From: Campylobacterales bacterium | GTDB lineage: Bacteria; Campylobacterota; Campylobacteria; Campylobacterales; QNZT01 | Length of the DNA: 23,084 nucleotides | Assembly: GCA_027055005.1 (NCBI GenBank) | Contig: JALUNR010000203.1 | Coordinates: 1-23,084 of the forward strand | Direction: 5' to 3' | Shown here: positions 1 through 7,872 of the stretch, in pieces | Numbering within the stretch: the first letter of the stretch is position 1 | Layout of the letters: every line of letters begins with the position of its first letter | Notes under the pieces: generated by a model | What the model was told of the DNA's origin: nothing | Databases searched by the model: none | Seen by the model: the letters and a program-made list of their open reading frames with translations, nothing else | Program-made: the position numbers and the translations under genes

Positions 1-527
1 GTGATGGATTATTTGATGGAAAATTATTAGTAACTGCTAAAGATTATGATAGTAATATGGATGATTATAAAAAACTTAATATAAAAATTTTAAATGATTT
101 TGAATCAAAAAATTTACCTTCAGGTGAACCTGATATGCAGATAGAAAAGGGTGCTGAAATAGGTATAGAATATCTTGATGCAAATGATTATATTATGAAT
201 ATTTCTTTTATTGCTAAGCAAGAAAATCAACTTTTTGGTGTAAAAGATGCTGAATTTTATTTTCAAAAAGTTTTAGGTGGTGAAAAAATGTATCAGACTA
301 GTGGTAGAATTTATATAAGTAATCTTGAAAAATTTGTTGATTATGATACTAGTTATGATATGAGTCAAACTCCTTTTAGATATGATAATCAAGATAATCT
401 AGTTGGAAATGGAGAAGCTAGATATCTGATGGCAGATGGTTCTAAGATGAAAGTTGATGTAGTGGATGGTGAAGCTTTTGCTTTTGTTGACAGTGATGGT
501 GATGGGATATATGATATAAGTGAGTAA
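1..527 (+). CDS. 3' part of a hypothetical protein with C-terminal Asp-rich loop (truncated by window edge)
   Basis: The reading frame is open from base 3 through the left edge, so the ATG at 57 is probably internal and the gene starts upstream. About 174 residues are visible. The protein is acidic and rich in Asp, Tyr and Asn, with no membrane segment in the visible part. It ends with DSDGDGIYD, which resembles calcium-binding DxDxDG loops such as those of EF-hand or thrombospondin type 3 repeats. That loop type is common at the ends of exported bacterial surface proteins, but no family is recognised here. The stop overlaps the next gene by 8 bp, so the two are probably co-translated; the partner looks like an outer-membrane protein, which favours an envelope or surface role. 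This is inference from context. The true N-terminus, including any signal peptide, is outside the window. Confidence 0.7.
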   Translation, partial: DGLFDGKLLVTAKDYDSNMDDYKKLNIKILNDFESKNLPSGEPDMQIEKGAEIGIEYLDANDYIMNISFIAKQENQLFGVKDAEFYFQKVLGGEKMYQTSGRIYISNLEKFVDYDTSYDMSQTPFRYDNQDNLVGNGEARYLMADGSKMKVDVVDGEAFAFVDSDGDGIYDISE

Positions 528-1344
528 ACTTTTACTTCTTATACTACCACTATTATTATACTCTCAAAGTATAGAGCTTTTTGTTGGGAAAAAAAATTTA
601 GATAGATCATATACCGTTAAAAGTGGTGATTTGTCATCTAAGTTAGATTTCCCATCTTCTTTTTATTTTGCTAAGTGGTATTATATTGGAAAGCATAGGG
701 GGATTAAATATGCTTTTAGTATAGAGAGTTTGTTAGATGATGTAAATTGCATTGGAAATGATTATGATTTTAAAAATAAAAAGTTAAAAGTCATTTCTAG
801 TTCACAAGATAAAACTAAAATTTTTAAAAGTTTTTCTGTATCTTTATCTAAAAAGATACACCCAGAACTTTCTTTGTTTGGTAGATTTAAGTATGATGAT
901 ATAGAAAGTTTTTGGTATAACACAAAACAGAAGAATTTATCTAATAACAAAGATATATATATAGATGAAAGAACTATATCTTTTTTTCAGAAAAATTATT
1001 TTTATTTTTTAGGCATAGAGTATATAAAGAAAATAGATAATTTTGTTCTTTTTGTATCTCCATCTATTTTATATGGTATAGTTGATTTTAAAGATATACA
1101 TGAAAAAAGAGATTTTTTTGTTACACAATATGTAAAATCTTTTGGATATAGTATAGATCTTAGTTTATCATATAGGTTAAAAAAAAATATCAATATTATT
1201 TCTAAATACACTTATAAAACTTTGAAAGATAAAAGTGTAAAAATGGATTATTTTACAAATAATGGATACAGATTAAACTCTCTAAACTCTTCATATAGTT
1301 ATAAAATAGATAGTTTTTCCATAGGAATAAAATATGAGTTTTAA
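520..1344 (+). CDS. Probable outer-membrane beta-barrel protein, family unrecognised
   Basis: A 274-residue protein beginning at a GTG codon that overlaps the upstream stop by 8 bp. This start gives a clear signal peptide: Lys at position 3, then a Leu-rich core (LLLLILPLLL), with likely cleavage near residue 16. The mature part has many alternating polar and hydrophobic stretches and aromatic residues (for example FYFLGIEYI, SYSYKIDSFSIGIKYEF). It ends in Phe, the C-terminal signature recognised by the outer-membrane assembly machinery. There are no long hydrophobic helices after the signal peptide. I do not recognise the family. Overlap with the preceding Asp-rich protein suggests a functional pair at the cell surface. 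Base composition looks even more AT-rich than in the genes that follow, so this could be accessory DNA, though that was judged by eye. Confidence 0.7.
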   Translation: MSKLLLLILPLLLYSQSIELFVGKKNLDRSYTVKSGDLSSKLDFPSSFYFAKWYYIGKHRGIKYAFSIESLLDDVNCIGNDYDFKNKKLKVISSSQDKTKIFKSFSVSLSKKIHPELSLFGRFKYDDIESFWYNTKQKNLSNNKDIYIDERTISFFQKNYFYFLGIEYIKKIDNFVLFVSPSILYGIVDFKDIHEKRDFFVTQYVKSFGYSIDLSLSYRLKKNINIISKYTYKTLKDKSVKMDYFTNNGYRLNSLNSSYSYKIDSFSIGIKYEF

Positions 1345-1417
1345 ACTAAGTAGCTCTAAAAAATAAGACATCTTTTATCCCAAATTTATAAAATTTAATA
1401 AACTATTAATCTTCACT

Positions 1418-1426
1418 TGTTAAAAT
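1418..1426 (+). promoter_or_regulatory. Putative extended -10 promoter of the ferredoxin-panD operon
   Basis: TG-T-TAAAAT fits an extended -10 element (TGN followed by a TATAAT-like box), the main sigma-70 signal in Campylobacterota, where -35 boxes are poorly conserved. It would start transcription near 1433, leaving room for the ribosome binding site AAGGGA at 1443-1448 before the ATG at 1455. The 110 bp between the genes is otherwise very AT-rich and I see no convincing terminator for the preceding gene. An alternative pairing, TTGTTA at 1417 with TATAAG at 1440, has 17 bp spacing but would overlap the ribosome binding site. Confidence 0.4.
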
Positions 1427-1454
1427 ACCGAAATTTTAATATAAGGGAAAAATT

Positions 1455-1829
1455 ATGGGGATACCAAAACCAGCATTTTATATATTTAAGTGTGAGCAAA
1501 GTTCACCTCCGGGGATGCCAAAGCCTAGTTGTGTAAGAGAAGGAACTCAAGATTTGTTTCAACACTTAGGAATGAAGTTAATGGAAAAAGGACTTATTGC
1601 AACTGTTGTTCCAGTAAGAACTGCTTGTTTAAACAGATGTCAGCAAGGTCCAGTTATGTTAGTAGAACCTGGGCATCATATGTATGTAGAGCTTACTAAA
1701 GAAAAAATAGATAGAATAATAGATGAGCATATTATAGGTGAAAAACCAGTAAGTGAGTATTTGATACAAGATGAGTTCTGGGATGAAGCTATCTCTCCCA
1801 TGGAAGCTATGAAAATGGCAGGAAGATAA
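1455..1829 (+). CDS. Thioredoxin-like [2Fe-2S] ferredoxin
   Basis: A 124-residue soluble protein with four cysteines at 13, 26, 58 and 62, in the pattern C-x12-C-x31-C-x3-C, the ligand arrangement of thioredoxin-fold 2Fe-2S ferredoxins (Aquifex Fd4 type, also the NuoE-like fold). The last pair lies in TACLNRCQQGP, and the C-x3-C-x2-GP context is typical. Its length fits the single-domain family. It should carry electrons, but the partner cannot be told from sequence. The ATG is preceded by AAGGGA at a good distance. It is the first gene of a run that continues into panD 16 bp later. Nothing in that run is an obvious redox partner, so its placement may reflect shared expression more than shared pathway. 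Confidence 0.85.
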   Translation: MGIPKPAFYIFKCEQSSPPGMPKPSCVREGTQDLFQHLGMKLMEKGLIATVVPVRTACLNRCQQGPVMLVEPGHHMYVELTKEKIDRIIDEHIIGEKPVSEYLIQDEFWDEAISPMEAMKMAGR

Positions 1830-1845
1830 ATTTTAGGGGTATATC

Positions 1846-2211
1846 ATGACAATCACGATGCTTTATAGCAAACTTCATCGTGCAACTGTTACAGATGCAA
1901 ATCTAAACTATGTAGGATCTATCACAATAGATAGAGACCTACTTGATGCTGCAGGGCTTGTAGTTGGTCAAAAGGTTGAGATTGTAAATATCAACAATGG
2001 TGAGAGATTTGCAACCTATGTTATTGAAGGGGAAAGAGGTAAAAAAGATATGTGTCTAAATGGTGCAGCTGCTAGAAAAGCTGAGATTGGTGATAAAATC
2101 ATAGTTATAGCTTATGCATCTATGAGCCAAGAAGAAGTAAAAAATTATAAGCCAAAAGTAGTACTTTTAGGTGATGATAATAGTATAGATGAGATAAAAG
2201 ATTATGTTTAA
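1846..2211 (+). CDS. panD: Aspartate 1-decarboxylase, pyruvoyl-dependent
   Basis: Makes beta-alanine from L-aspartate for pantothenate and coenzyme A synthesis. The 121-residue proenzyme lines up without gaps with the E. coli protein over its first 60 residues: self-cleavage site Gly24-Ser25 (in NYVGSITI), which generates the pyruvoyl group on the alpha chain, and conserved Lys9, Arg54 and Tyr58. The segment LNGAAAR near residue 72 is the conserved substrate-side loop. Length is near the usual 115-126. The start is supported by AGGGG at 1835-1839, seven bases before the ATG, and by agreement of the N-terminus with the family. The stop overlaps the next gene by 8 bp. All residues needed for processing and catalysis appear intact. 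Confidence 0.96.
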   Translation: MTITMLYSKLHRATVTDANLNYVGSITIDRDLLDAAGLVVGQKVEIVNINNGERFATYVIEGERGKKDMCLNGAAARKAEIGDKIIVIAYASMSQEEVKNYKPKVVLLGDDNSIDEIKDYV

Positions 2212-2524
2212 AGATATGGATTTTTCAAAAATGGGAGAAATGCTTCAAAAAGTACAAGAAGAGGCAAAAAAATCTCAGGTTGAAAGTGAATCAAAAACCT
2301 TTATTGCGAAAAGTGGTGGGGGACTTGTTAAAGTTATTGCAAATGGAAAAGGTGAAGTCATAGATATAGAGATAGACGATTCACTTTTAGAAGATAAAGA
2401 CTCTATGCAGATTTTACTTATCAGTGCTACAAATGATGTCTTAAAAATGATTGAAGAAGAGAAAAAACTACAAGCTACAAATATGCTAGGAAGTTTAGGT
2501 GGGCTAGGTGGATTTGGAAGATAG
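2204..2524 (+). CDS. ybaB: YbaB/EbfC family nucleoid-associated protein
   Basis: A 106-residue protein of the YbaB/EbfC family, small dimeric DNA-binding proteins linked to nucleoid organisation. The layout is typical: an N-terminal amphipathic helix (MGEMLQKVQEEAKK), a central beta section with the GGGLVKVIANGKGEVIDIEID signature split around residues 38-58, a helix, and a Gly-rich tail (GSLGGLGGFG). The ATG overlaps the end of panD by 8 bp. Outside this phylum the gene often sits beside dnaX and recR; here it is between panD and a prenyl synthase gene, with which it overlaps by 17 bp. The exact cellular role of the family remains only partly defined. Confidence 0.92.
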   Translation: MFKDMDFSKMGEMLQKVQEEAKKSQVESESKTFIAKSGGGLVKVIANGKGEVIDIEIDDSLLEDKDSMQILLISATNDVLKMIEEEKKLQATNMLGSLGGLGGFGR

Positions 2525-3365
2525 CCTTTTAAAAGAGTTTGAAGAGTTTTTACAAACAAATCTTCCTACAAAAAAAAGTTTTCATCCACACTTTGAGGCA
2601 GCGATGAAAAAGATGTTTAGTGCAGGTGGAAAAAGATTTCGTCCACTTCTACTTTTAAATGTAGTAGAAAACTACACACCACTTTTAGTTAAAAATGCTT
2701 TCTATCCAGCTCTTGCTTTAGAGATGATACACACATATTCACTTATTCATGATGATCTGCCTACTTTTGATAACTCTCCACTTAGACGTGGAGTTGAAAC
2801 TCTTCATGTAACCTATGATGAAGTAACAGCAACCCTTGTAGCTGATGCACTAAATACTGATGCTTTTTTGACTCTTTCAAACTCATCTTTAAGTAGTGAT
2901 ACGATTGTGAAACTAATATATGAGCTATCATTTGGAGCAGGGGTAAATGGTATGGTTTTAGGTCAAGCTTTAGATTGTTACTTTGAAAACCAAAAGCTTT
3001 CTTTAGAAGAACTTATGTTTATACATATTCATAAAACAGCTTATCTTATTTCTACTGCTCTAAAAATGGGTGCCATAATTTCAAATTTATCAAAAACAAG
3101 AGTTGATTTATTTGGAAAATTAGGTTTAAAGATAGGACTTTTATTTCAAGTTGTAGATGATATTATAGATGCTACAAAAAGTAGTGATGAAGCAGGGAAA
3201 CCAACAAACAATGATACAAATAAAAATTCATATACAAATCTATTAGGAGTAGAGGGTGCAAACAAAAAAAGAGATGAATTAAAAGAGGAGATAAATCAAC
3301 TTTTAGATAAACTTGATTTTAGTATGAAACAAAGATTAAAAAATATGATAGAAAAATACCTATAA
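2508..3365 (+). CDS. ispA: Short-chain polyprenyl diphosphate synthase (FPP/GGPP synthase type)
   Basis: Condenses isopentenyl diphosphate with allylic diphosphates to give farnesyl or geranylgeranyl diphosphate, precursors of quinone tails and undecaprenyl phosphate. The 285-residue sequence has GGKRFRP at 40-46, the first Asp-rich motif as D82-D83-LPTF-D88 followed by LRRG, and the second motif DDIID at 217-221. The four-residue insert in the first motif is the bacterial FPP-synthase type. The bases canonically read as a run of Asp after D88 are here Asn-Ser-Pro, a mild deviation. The GTG start at 2508 overlaps ybaB by 17 bp; TTG at 2514 is an alternative start, and no strong ribosome site separates them. 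Product chain length cannot be fixed by eye. Confidence 0.9.
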   Translation: MDLEDSLLKEFEEFLQTNLPTKKSFHPHFEAAMKKMFSAGGKRFRPLLLLNVVENYTPLLVKNAFYPALALEMIHTYSLIHDDLPTFDNSPLRRGVETLHVTYDEVTATLVADALNTDAFLTLSNSSLSSDTIVKLIYELSFGAGVNGMVLGQALDCYFENQKLSLEELMFIHIHKTAYLISTALKMGAIISNLSKTRVDLFGKLGLKIGLLFQVVDDIIDATKSSDEAGKPTNNDTNKNSYTNLLGVEGANKKRDELKEEINQLLDKLDFSMKQRLKNMIEKYL

Positions 3366-3375
3366 GGAAATGAAG

Positions 3376-5358
3376 ATGATAGAAAAAGATATGCTACAGA
3401 AAATGGCAAATACTATAAGATTTTTAGCAGCAGATATGGTACAAGAGGCAAATAGTGGACATCCTGGAGCACCTATGGGACTTGCTGATATAGTTACAAT
3501 TCTTAGCTACTATTTAAAACATAATCCAAAAAATCCAAACTGGTTAAACAGAGATAGACTTGTTTTTAGTGGTGGACATGCAAGTAGTTTGATTTATTCA
3601 TTTTATCATCTTTTGGGATATGATATTTCATTAGAAGATTTGAAAAATTTTAGAAAAGTAGGAAGTAAAACCCCTGGACATCCAGAATATAGGGAAGTAC
3701 CAGGAGTTGAGATAACAACTGGACCACTAGGACAAGGTGTAGCAAATGCAGTTGGTTTTTCTTTAGCTTCAAAATACTCGGCAAATGTATTAAACTCAGA
3801 AAGTGCAAAACTGATTGACCATAAAGTTTATTGTCTTTGTGGAGATGGAGATTTGGAGGAGGGTATAAGTTATGAAGCTTGTGCTTTAGCCGGTCATCAA
3901 AAATTAGATAATTTAGTACTTATTTATGACTCAAATCATATTACTATTGAAGGAAATACAACAGTAGCTTGGAGTGAAGATGTAAAACTAAGATTTGAAG
4001 CCCAAGGGTGGCAAGTTTATAAAATAGATGGACATGATTTTAATCAAATAGATTTAGTCCTTTCAGAAGTACAACAAAAACAAGATAAACCAGTTTTAAT
4101 CATTGCAGAGACTACTATTGCAAAAGGAAGTGCAACACTAGAAGGGGATGCTCATACTCACGGTTCTCCACTTGGAGAAGATGAGATAAGAGAGTCTAAA
4201 AAAAGAGCAGGATTTGATCCTGATAAAAAATTTTTTATTCCTGATGATGTAAAAGTTGAGTTTAGAGAAGCCGATGCAAAAGGTGAGTTGTTAGAAAGAA
4301 AGTGGGAAAAACTTCTTCTTGACCTTCCTTTAAAAGAGCAAAATGAAGCCTTAAAAGCTTTACTAAATCCAGACTTTGAGAAGATAGAATGGCCAGAGTT
4401 TAAAGAAGGAAGTGGAGTCGCAACAAGAGATAGCAATGGTAAAATCCTAAATGCCATAGCAAAAGCAATCCCTGGATTTGTAGGTGGAAGTGCAGATCTT
4501 GGACCTTCAAACAAAACAGTCTTAAACAACATGGGAGATTTTCCAAATGGAAGAAATATTCACTTTGGAATAAGAGAACATGCCATGGGAGCTATCACAA
4601 ATGCTATGAATCTGTATGGAACTTTGATGGTTTATAATGCAACATTCTTTGTATTTAGTGACTACTTAAAACCAGCAGTTAGAATAGCAGCTCTAAGTGG
4701 TATAAGAAATTTCTTTATATGGACACATGACAGTATAGGAGTTGGAGAAGATGGACCAACGCATCAGCCAATAGAACAGTTAAGCCAATTTAGAGCGATA
4801 CCAAACTTTTATACTTTCCGTCCAGCTGATGCAACTGAAAATATAGAGTGCTGGAAGGTAGCCCTAAGATTAAATGCTCCTAGTGGATTTGTACTAAGTC
4901 GTCAAAAACTAGAAACTCTAAAATCTAAAAGAGATTTTGGAGAGGTAAGCAAAGGTGGATATTTAGTTAAAAAAAGAGATGGAGCGACTGTAACTATCCT
5001 TGCAACTGGAAGTGAACTAATGCCATCTTTAAAAGCTGCTTGTCATCTTGAAATTGCAGGTATAAAAGCAAATGTAGCAAGTATTCCATGCTATGAACTT
5101 TTTGATGAGCAATCAAGTGAGTATAAACAAAATGTTATAGATCTAAATACAAAAGTTTTAGCAGTTGAAGCTTCTCGTGGATATGAATGGTATAAATATG
5201 CAGATGAAGTTTTAGGAATGCAAAGCTTTGGCGAGAGTGGAGATGCAAATATACTTTTCAAGAAGTTTGGATTTACAATAAAAGGTATAAAACAAAAAGT
5301 TTTTGAAATGTTAGGCAGTGAGTATGTTGAAACTGAGATAAATGGATGTGAAATATAG
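3376..5358 (+). CDS. tkt: Transketolase
   Basis: Transfers two-carbon ketol units in the non-oxidative pentose phosphate pathway using thiamine diphosphate and a divalent metal. Counting from this start (660 residues), SGHPGAPMG with His29 opens the thiamine-binding domain, TTGPLGQG follows, GDGDLEEG begins at 156 as the metal and cofactor motif, DAHTHGSPLG holds another active-site His, and FGIREHAMGAI carries the catalytic Glu at 401. The C-terminal domain is complete. Two in-frame ATGs exist at 3370 and 3376. The site AAGGA at 3364-3368 leaves only one base to the first but seven to the second, so 3376 is chosen. The stop is directly followed by the hisZ ATG. Confidence 0.97.
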   Translation: MIEKDMLQKMANTIRFLAADMVQEANSGHPGAPMGLADIVTILSYYLKHNPKNPNWLNRDRLVFSGGHASSLIYSFYHLLGYDISLEDLKNFRKVGSKTPGHPEYREVPGVEITTGPLGQGVANAVGFSLASKYSANVLNSESAKLIDHKVYCLCGDGDLEEGISYEACALAGHQKLDNLVLIYDSNHITIEGNTTVAWSEDVKLRFEAQGWQVYKIDGHDFNQIDLVLSEVQQKQDKPVLIIAETTIAKGSATLEGDAHTHGSPLGEDEIRESKKRAGFDPDKKFFIPDDVKVEFREADAKGELLERKWEKLLLDLPLKEQNEALKALLNPDFEKIEWPEFKEGSGVATRDSNGKILNAIAKAIPGFVGGSADLGPSNKTVLNNMGDFPNGRNIHFGIREHAMGAITNAMNLYGTLMVYNATFFVFSDYLKPAVRIAALSGIRNFFIWTHDSIGVGEDGPTHQPIEQLSQFRAIPNFYTFRPADATENIECWKVALRLNAPSGFVLSRQKLETLKSKRDFGEVSKGGYLVKKRDGATVTILATGSELMPSLKAACHLEIAGIKANVASIPCYELFDEQSSEYKQNVIDLNTKVLAVEASRGYEWYKYADEVLGMQSFGESGDANILFKKFGFTIKGIKQKVFEMLGSEYVETEINGCEI

Positions 5359-6207
5359 ATGATACAAGAACATGAAATACCAACTGGAAGTAGGCTCTAC
5401 TTTCAAAACAGTGCAAAAATAAAAAGAGAAATAGAAAATGTAAGTGCTTCAACACTTGAAGAGTTAGGTTATGCTGAGATAGTTACTCCACACTTTTCAT
5501 ATCATCAAGAAAGAAGTTATGCAAGAAAGCAACTCCTCTCTTTTTCTGATACAAAAAACAATACTCTTTACTTAAGAGCCGATACAACGATTGATTTAGC
5601 TAGACTTATAACAAAGAGGTTAGGTCGTAGTATAGATCAAAAGAAGTGGTTTTATATTCAGCCAGTTTTTACTTATCCTTCAAATGAAACTTATCAAATA
5701 GGTTGTGAAAATTTAGAGAATACTGATTTAAGAATAACTTTGTTAGATAGTATAAAAGTTTTAAATAATATAAATTTAAAGCCACTTTTACAAATATCAA
5801 ATATTCAAATACCAAAGATATTATCTGAACTTTTAGGATTAGAGTTAGATATTTTTAAAAATTCAAATATTCAAAAGCTACTAGATTTAAACTTAGACTG
5901 GTTAAATAAATTGACAAACTTACAAAATATAAACGAAATTGAAGAGATTTTGGATATAGTGCCAATGCAAATACGGGTTGAACTTGAAAAGATAGAAGCT
6001 CTCTGTCATGATATCTCTTATGAAAATCTTGTTATTGCACCACTATATTATGCTAAAATGAATTATTATGATGGTTTGTTTTTTAGATATATAAAAGAAA
6101 ATGAACTTTTAGGTTTAGGTGGAGCATACAACTATGAAGATGTAGAAGCTACTGGATTTGCACTATATGTAGATAAAATTATAGAGGAAAAAATAAAAGA
6201 TGAATAA
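5359..6207 (+). CDS. hisZ: ATP phosphoribosyltransferase regulatory subunit (HisZ)
   Basis: A 282-residue relative of histidyl-tRNA synthetase, too short and missing the C-terminal anticodon-binding domain, as expected for HisZ, which forms a hetero-octamer with the short form of HisG to catalyse and regulate the first step of histidine synthesis. Class II synthetase traces are visible: the motif 2 region LRADTTIDLARL (HisRS has LRPE/D-T) near residues 72-83 and the motif 3 region LGLGGAYNYE with ATGFAL near the end. The middle is Leu/Ile/Asn-rich and divergent. It starts immediately after the tkt stop and overlaps purA by 8 bp. If the call is right, a short-form hisG should exist elsewhere in the genome. 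A divergent HisS paralogue is the alternative. Confidence 0.85.
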   Translation: MIQEHEIPTGSRLYFQNSAKIKREIENVSASTLEELGYAEIVTPHFSYHQERSYARKQLLSFSDTKNNTLYLRADTTIDLARLITKRLGRSIDQKKWFYIQPVFTYPSNETYQIGCENLENTDLRITLLDSIKVLNNINLKPLLQISNIQIPKILSELLGLELDIFKNSNIQKLLDLNLDWLNKLTNLQNINEIEEILDIVPMQIRVELEKIEALCHDISYENLVIAPLYYAKMNYYDGLFFRYIKENELLGLGGAYNYEDVEATGFALYVDKIIEEKIKDE

Positions 6208-7450
6208 AGCAGACTTGATAGTAGGACTCCAATGGGGAGATGAAGGAAAAGGTAAAATAGTTGACCATATGGCTCAAAATGTTGATGTAGTTTGCAGATT
6301 TGCAGGTGGACACAATGCAGGACATACTATAGTTGTAGATGGCACTACTTATGCACTTCATCTTATTCCATCAGGTGTTCTAAATCCAAATGCTATAAAT
6401 ATCATAGGAAACGGAGTTGTAGTTTCTCCAGAAAATCTTATAAATAAAGAGTTAAAACAGTTTAGTAATTTGCAAGGTAAACTTTTTATCAGTGACAAAG
6501 CACATTTACTTTTTCCTTTTCACGCACTTATTGACCAAGCAAAAGAAAAAATGAGAAAAAAAGCTATTGGAACTACTGGAAAGGGTATAGGACCAGCTTA
6601 TGCAGATAAGGTTTTAAGAGTAGGACATCGTGTGGGGGAGCTTAAAAATTCTGAAAAACTAACTTCTAAAATCATCTCATATTTTGAAACAAACAAAGAG
6701 TTTTTTGATGTGATGGGGGTAGAAATTCCAAAAGAAGAGGAACTTTTAAAAGATATAAGATGGTACAAAGAAAATCTTGAGTCTTATATCACAGATACTA
6801 CCCAGCTTGTTTGGAAACTTTTAAAAGAGGATAAAAAAGTTCTTTTAGAGGGTGCTCAAGGAACTATGCTTGATATCGACCACGGAACTTATCCTTATGT
6901 AACTAGCTCAAACACAGTTAGTTCAAGCTCTTGTAGCGGAATGGGATTAAATCAAAAAGATATAGGATTTGTAACTGGTATCGCAAAAGCATACTGTACT
7001 AGAGTTGGGAATGGACCTTTCCCGAGTGAAGATTTTGGAGCTGATGGCGATAAAATGGCAGATGTTGGAAGAGAGTTTGGAACAACAACTGGCAGAAAAA
7101 GAAGATGTGGTTGGTTTGATGCAGTAGCTGCAAAATATGCTTGTCGATTAAATGGAGTTGACCAAGTAGCTCTGATGAAGATGGATGTACTTGATGGTTT
7201 TGAAAAGATAAAAGTATGTATAGGATATGAGTTTGAGGGAGAGGTTATAGACTATGTTCCTTATGATTTAGAAGATGTAAAACCTGTTTACAAAGAGTTT
7301 AAAGGTTGGGATAAAGTAGAGGGTGTTAGAGAGTTTGATGATCTGCCAAGTGAAGCAAAAGAGTATATAAAAGCTCTTGAAGAGTTGATTAATACTAAGA
7401 TAGGAATCATTTCAACTAGTCCAGACAGAGAAGACACAATCGTTAGATGA
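6200..7450 (+). CDS. purA: Adenylosuccinate synthetase
   Basis: Catalyses the GTP-dependent joining of IMP and aspartate, the first committed step from IMP to AMP. The 416-residue protein is full length for the family. The glycine-rich nucleotide loop WGDEGKGK covers residues 12-19 with catalytic Asp14, and GHNAGHT at 37-43 has the catalytic His42. EGAQGTMLDIDHGTYPYVTSS, split around 218-238, is the IMP and switch region, and TTGRKRRCGWFDA contributes further IMP and aspartate contacts. The ATG overlaps hisZ by 8 bp, and the stop shares an ATGA with the next gene, so translation is likely coupled in both directions. Confidence 0.98.
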   Translation: MNKADLIVGLQWGDEGKGKIVDHMAQNVDVVCRFAGGHNAGHTIVVDGTTYALHLIPSGVLNPNAINIIGNGVVVSPENLINKELKQFSNLQGKLFISDKAHLLFPFHALIDQAKEKMRKKAIGTTGKGIGPAYADKVLRVGHRVGELKNSEKLTSKIISYFETNKEFFDVMGVEIPKEEELLKDIRWYKENLESYITDTTQLVWKLLKEDKKVLLEGAQGTMLDIDHGTYPYVTSSNTVSSSSCSGMGLNQKDIGFVTGIAKAYCTRVGNGPFPSEDFGADGDKMADVGREFGTTTGRKRRCGWFDAVAAKYACRLNGVDQVALMKMDVLDGFEKIKVCIGYEFEGEVIDYVPYDLEDVKPVYKEFKGWDKVEGVREFDDLPSEAKEYIKALEELINTKIGIISTSPDREDTIVR

Positions 7451-7872
7451 CAACAAAGTTTTCTCCCATCCTAAAGGTTAAAAACCTTGATGTGGAGAAA
7501 CTTGAAAATGAAATTGCAAAGTTAAATAACCAAAAAAAAACTATTCAAAGTGATATTCAAATACTTAAAGATGAATTAAAGAATAGTTTTCTCCCTAAAA
7601 ATGGAACAATAAACCAACTAAAACAAAACTATTTTACAAATAATATAATAAAAGAAAATATAAAACTAAAGTTAGAAAATATTGATTTTTTAGATGAACA
7701 AATAAAATCAAATGAACTTTTACTTAAAAAAGCTATGCTAGAATATGAGAAGATGAAGCATCTTCATCAAGTAGAAGAAAGAAAGATACTTGAAAAGATA
7801 AAGAAACAAGAAGCAAAAGATTTAGATGAGATAGGGACTTTGCTTTTTACTATAAATAAAGAGGAATCATGA
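7447..7872 (+). CDS. FliJ-like coiled-coil protein (flagellar export/motor associated)
   Basis: A 141-residue, highly charged, almost entirely helical protein with heptad-like Leu/Ile spacing and no membrane segment. The C-terminal third (EYEKMKHLHQVEERKIL, then KKQEAKDLDEIG) resembles the end of FliJ, the coiled-coil stalk of the flagellar type III export apparatus. Its place directly after purA, with an ATGA overlap, and before a MotE-like gene matches my recollection of Helicobacter HP0256 (a FliJ-like motility protein next to purA) and Campylobacter Cj1497c. It may be a FliJ paralogue acting with the downstream protein at the motor. The start is fixed by the overlap. Coiled-coil similarity alone is weak evidence, so the flagellar role rests mainly on context. 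Confidence 0.65.
   Translation: MTTKFSPILKVKNLDVEKLENEIAKLNNQKKTIQSDIQILKDELKNSFLPKNGTINQLKQNYFTNNIIKENIKLKLENIDFLDEQIKSNELLLKKAMLEYEKMKHLHQVEERKILEKIKKQEAKDLDEIGTLLFTINKEES

Noticed and set aside
1179..1187. Run of nine A in the barrel gene, and a run of A at the start of the FixH-like gene (near 14561), as phase-variable tracts
   Set aside because: Poly-A runs are frequent in DNA this AT-rich, and phase variation in this phylum is usually in poly-G/C tracts, none of which is present.
1382..1396. AAATTT-ATA-AAATTT palindrome as terminator of the barrel gene
   Set aside because: No G-C pairs and no T-run after it; expected by chance in this composition.
1417..1445. TTGTTA-17 bp-TATAAG promoter for the ferredoxin gene
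   Set aside because: The -10 box would coincide with the ribosome site and start transcription three bases before the ATG; the extended -10 at 1418 fits better.
2275..2559. Minus-strand ORF of 94 codons across ybaB and the prenyl synthase start
   Set aside because: Antisense shadow of two well-supported overlapping genes; Ser/Pro/Phe-rich low-complexity product.
4158..4532. Minus-strand ORF of 124 codons inside tkt
   Set aside because: It lies entirely within a clear transketolase, has Ser/Phe/Pro-rich composition typical of antisense frames, and no ribosome site or family resemblance.
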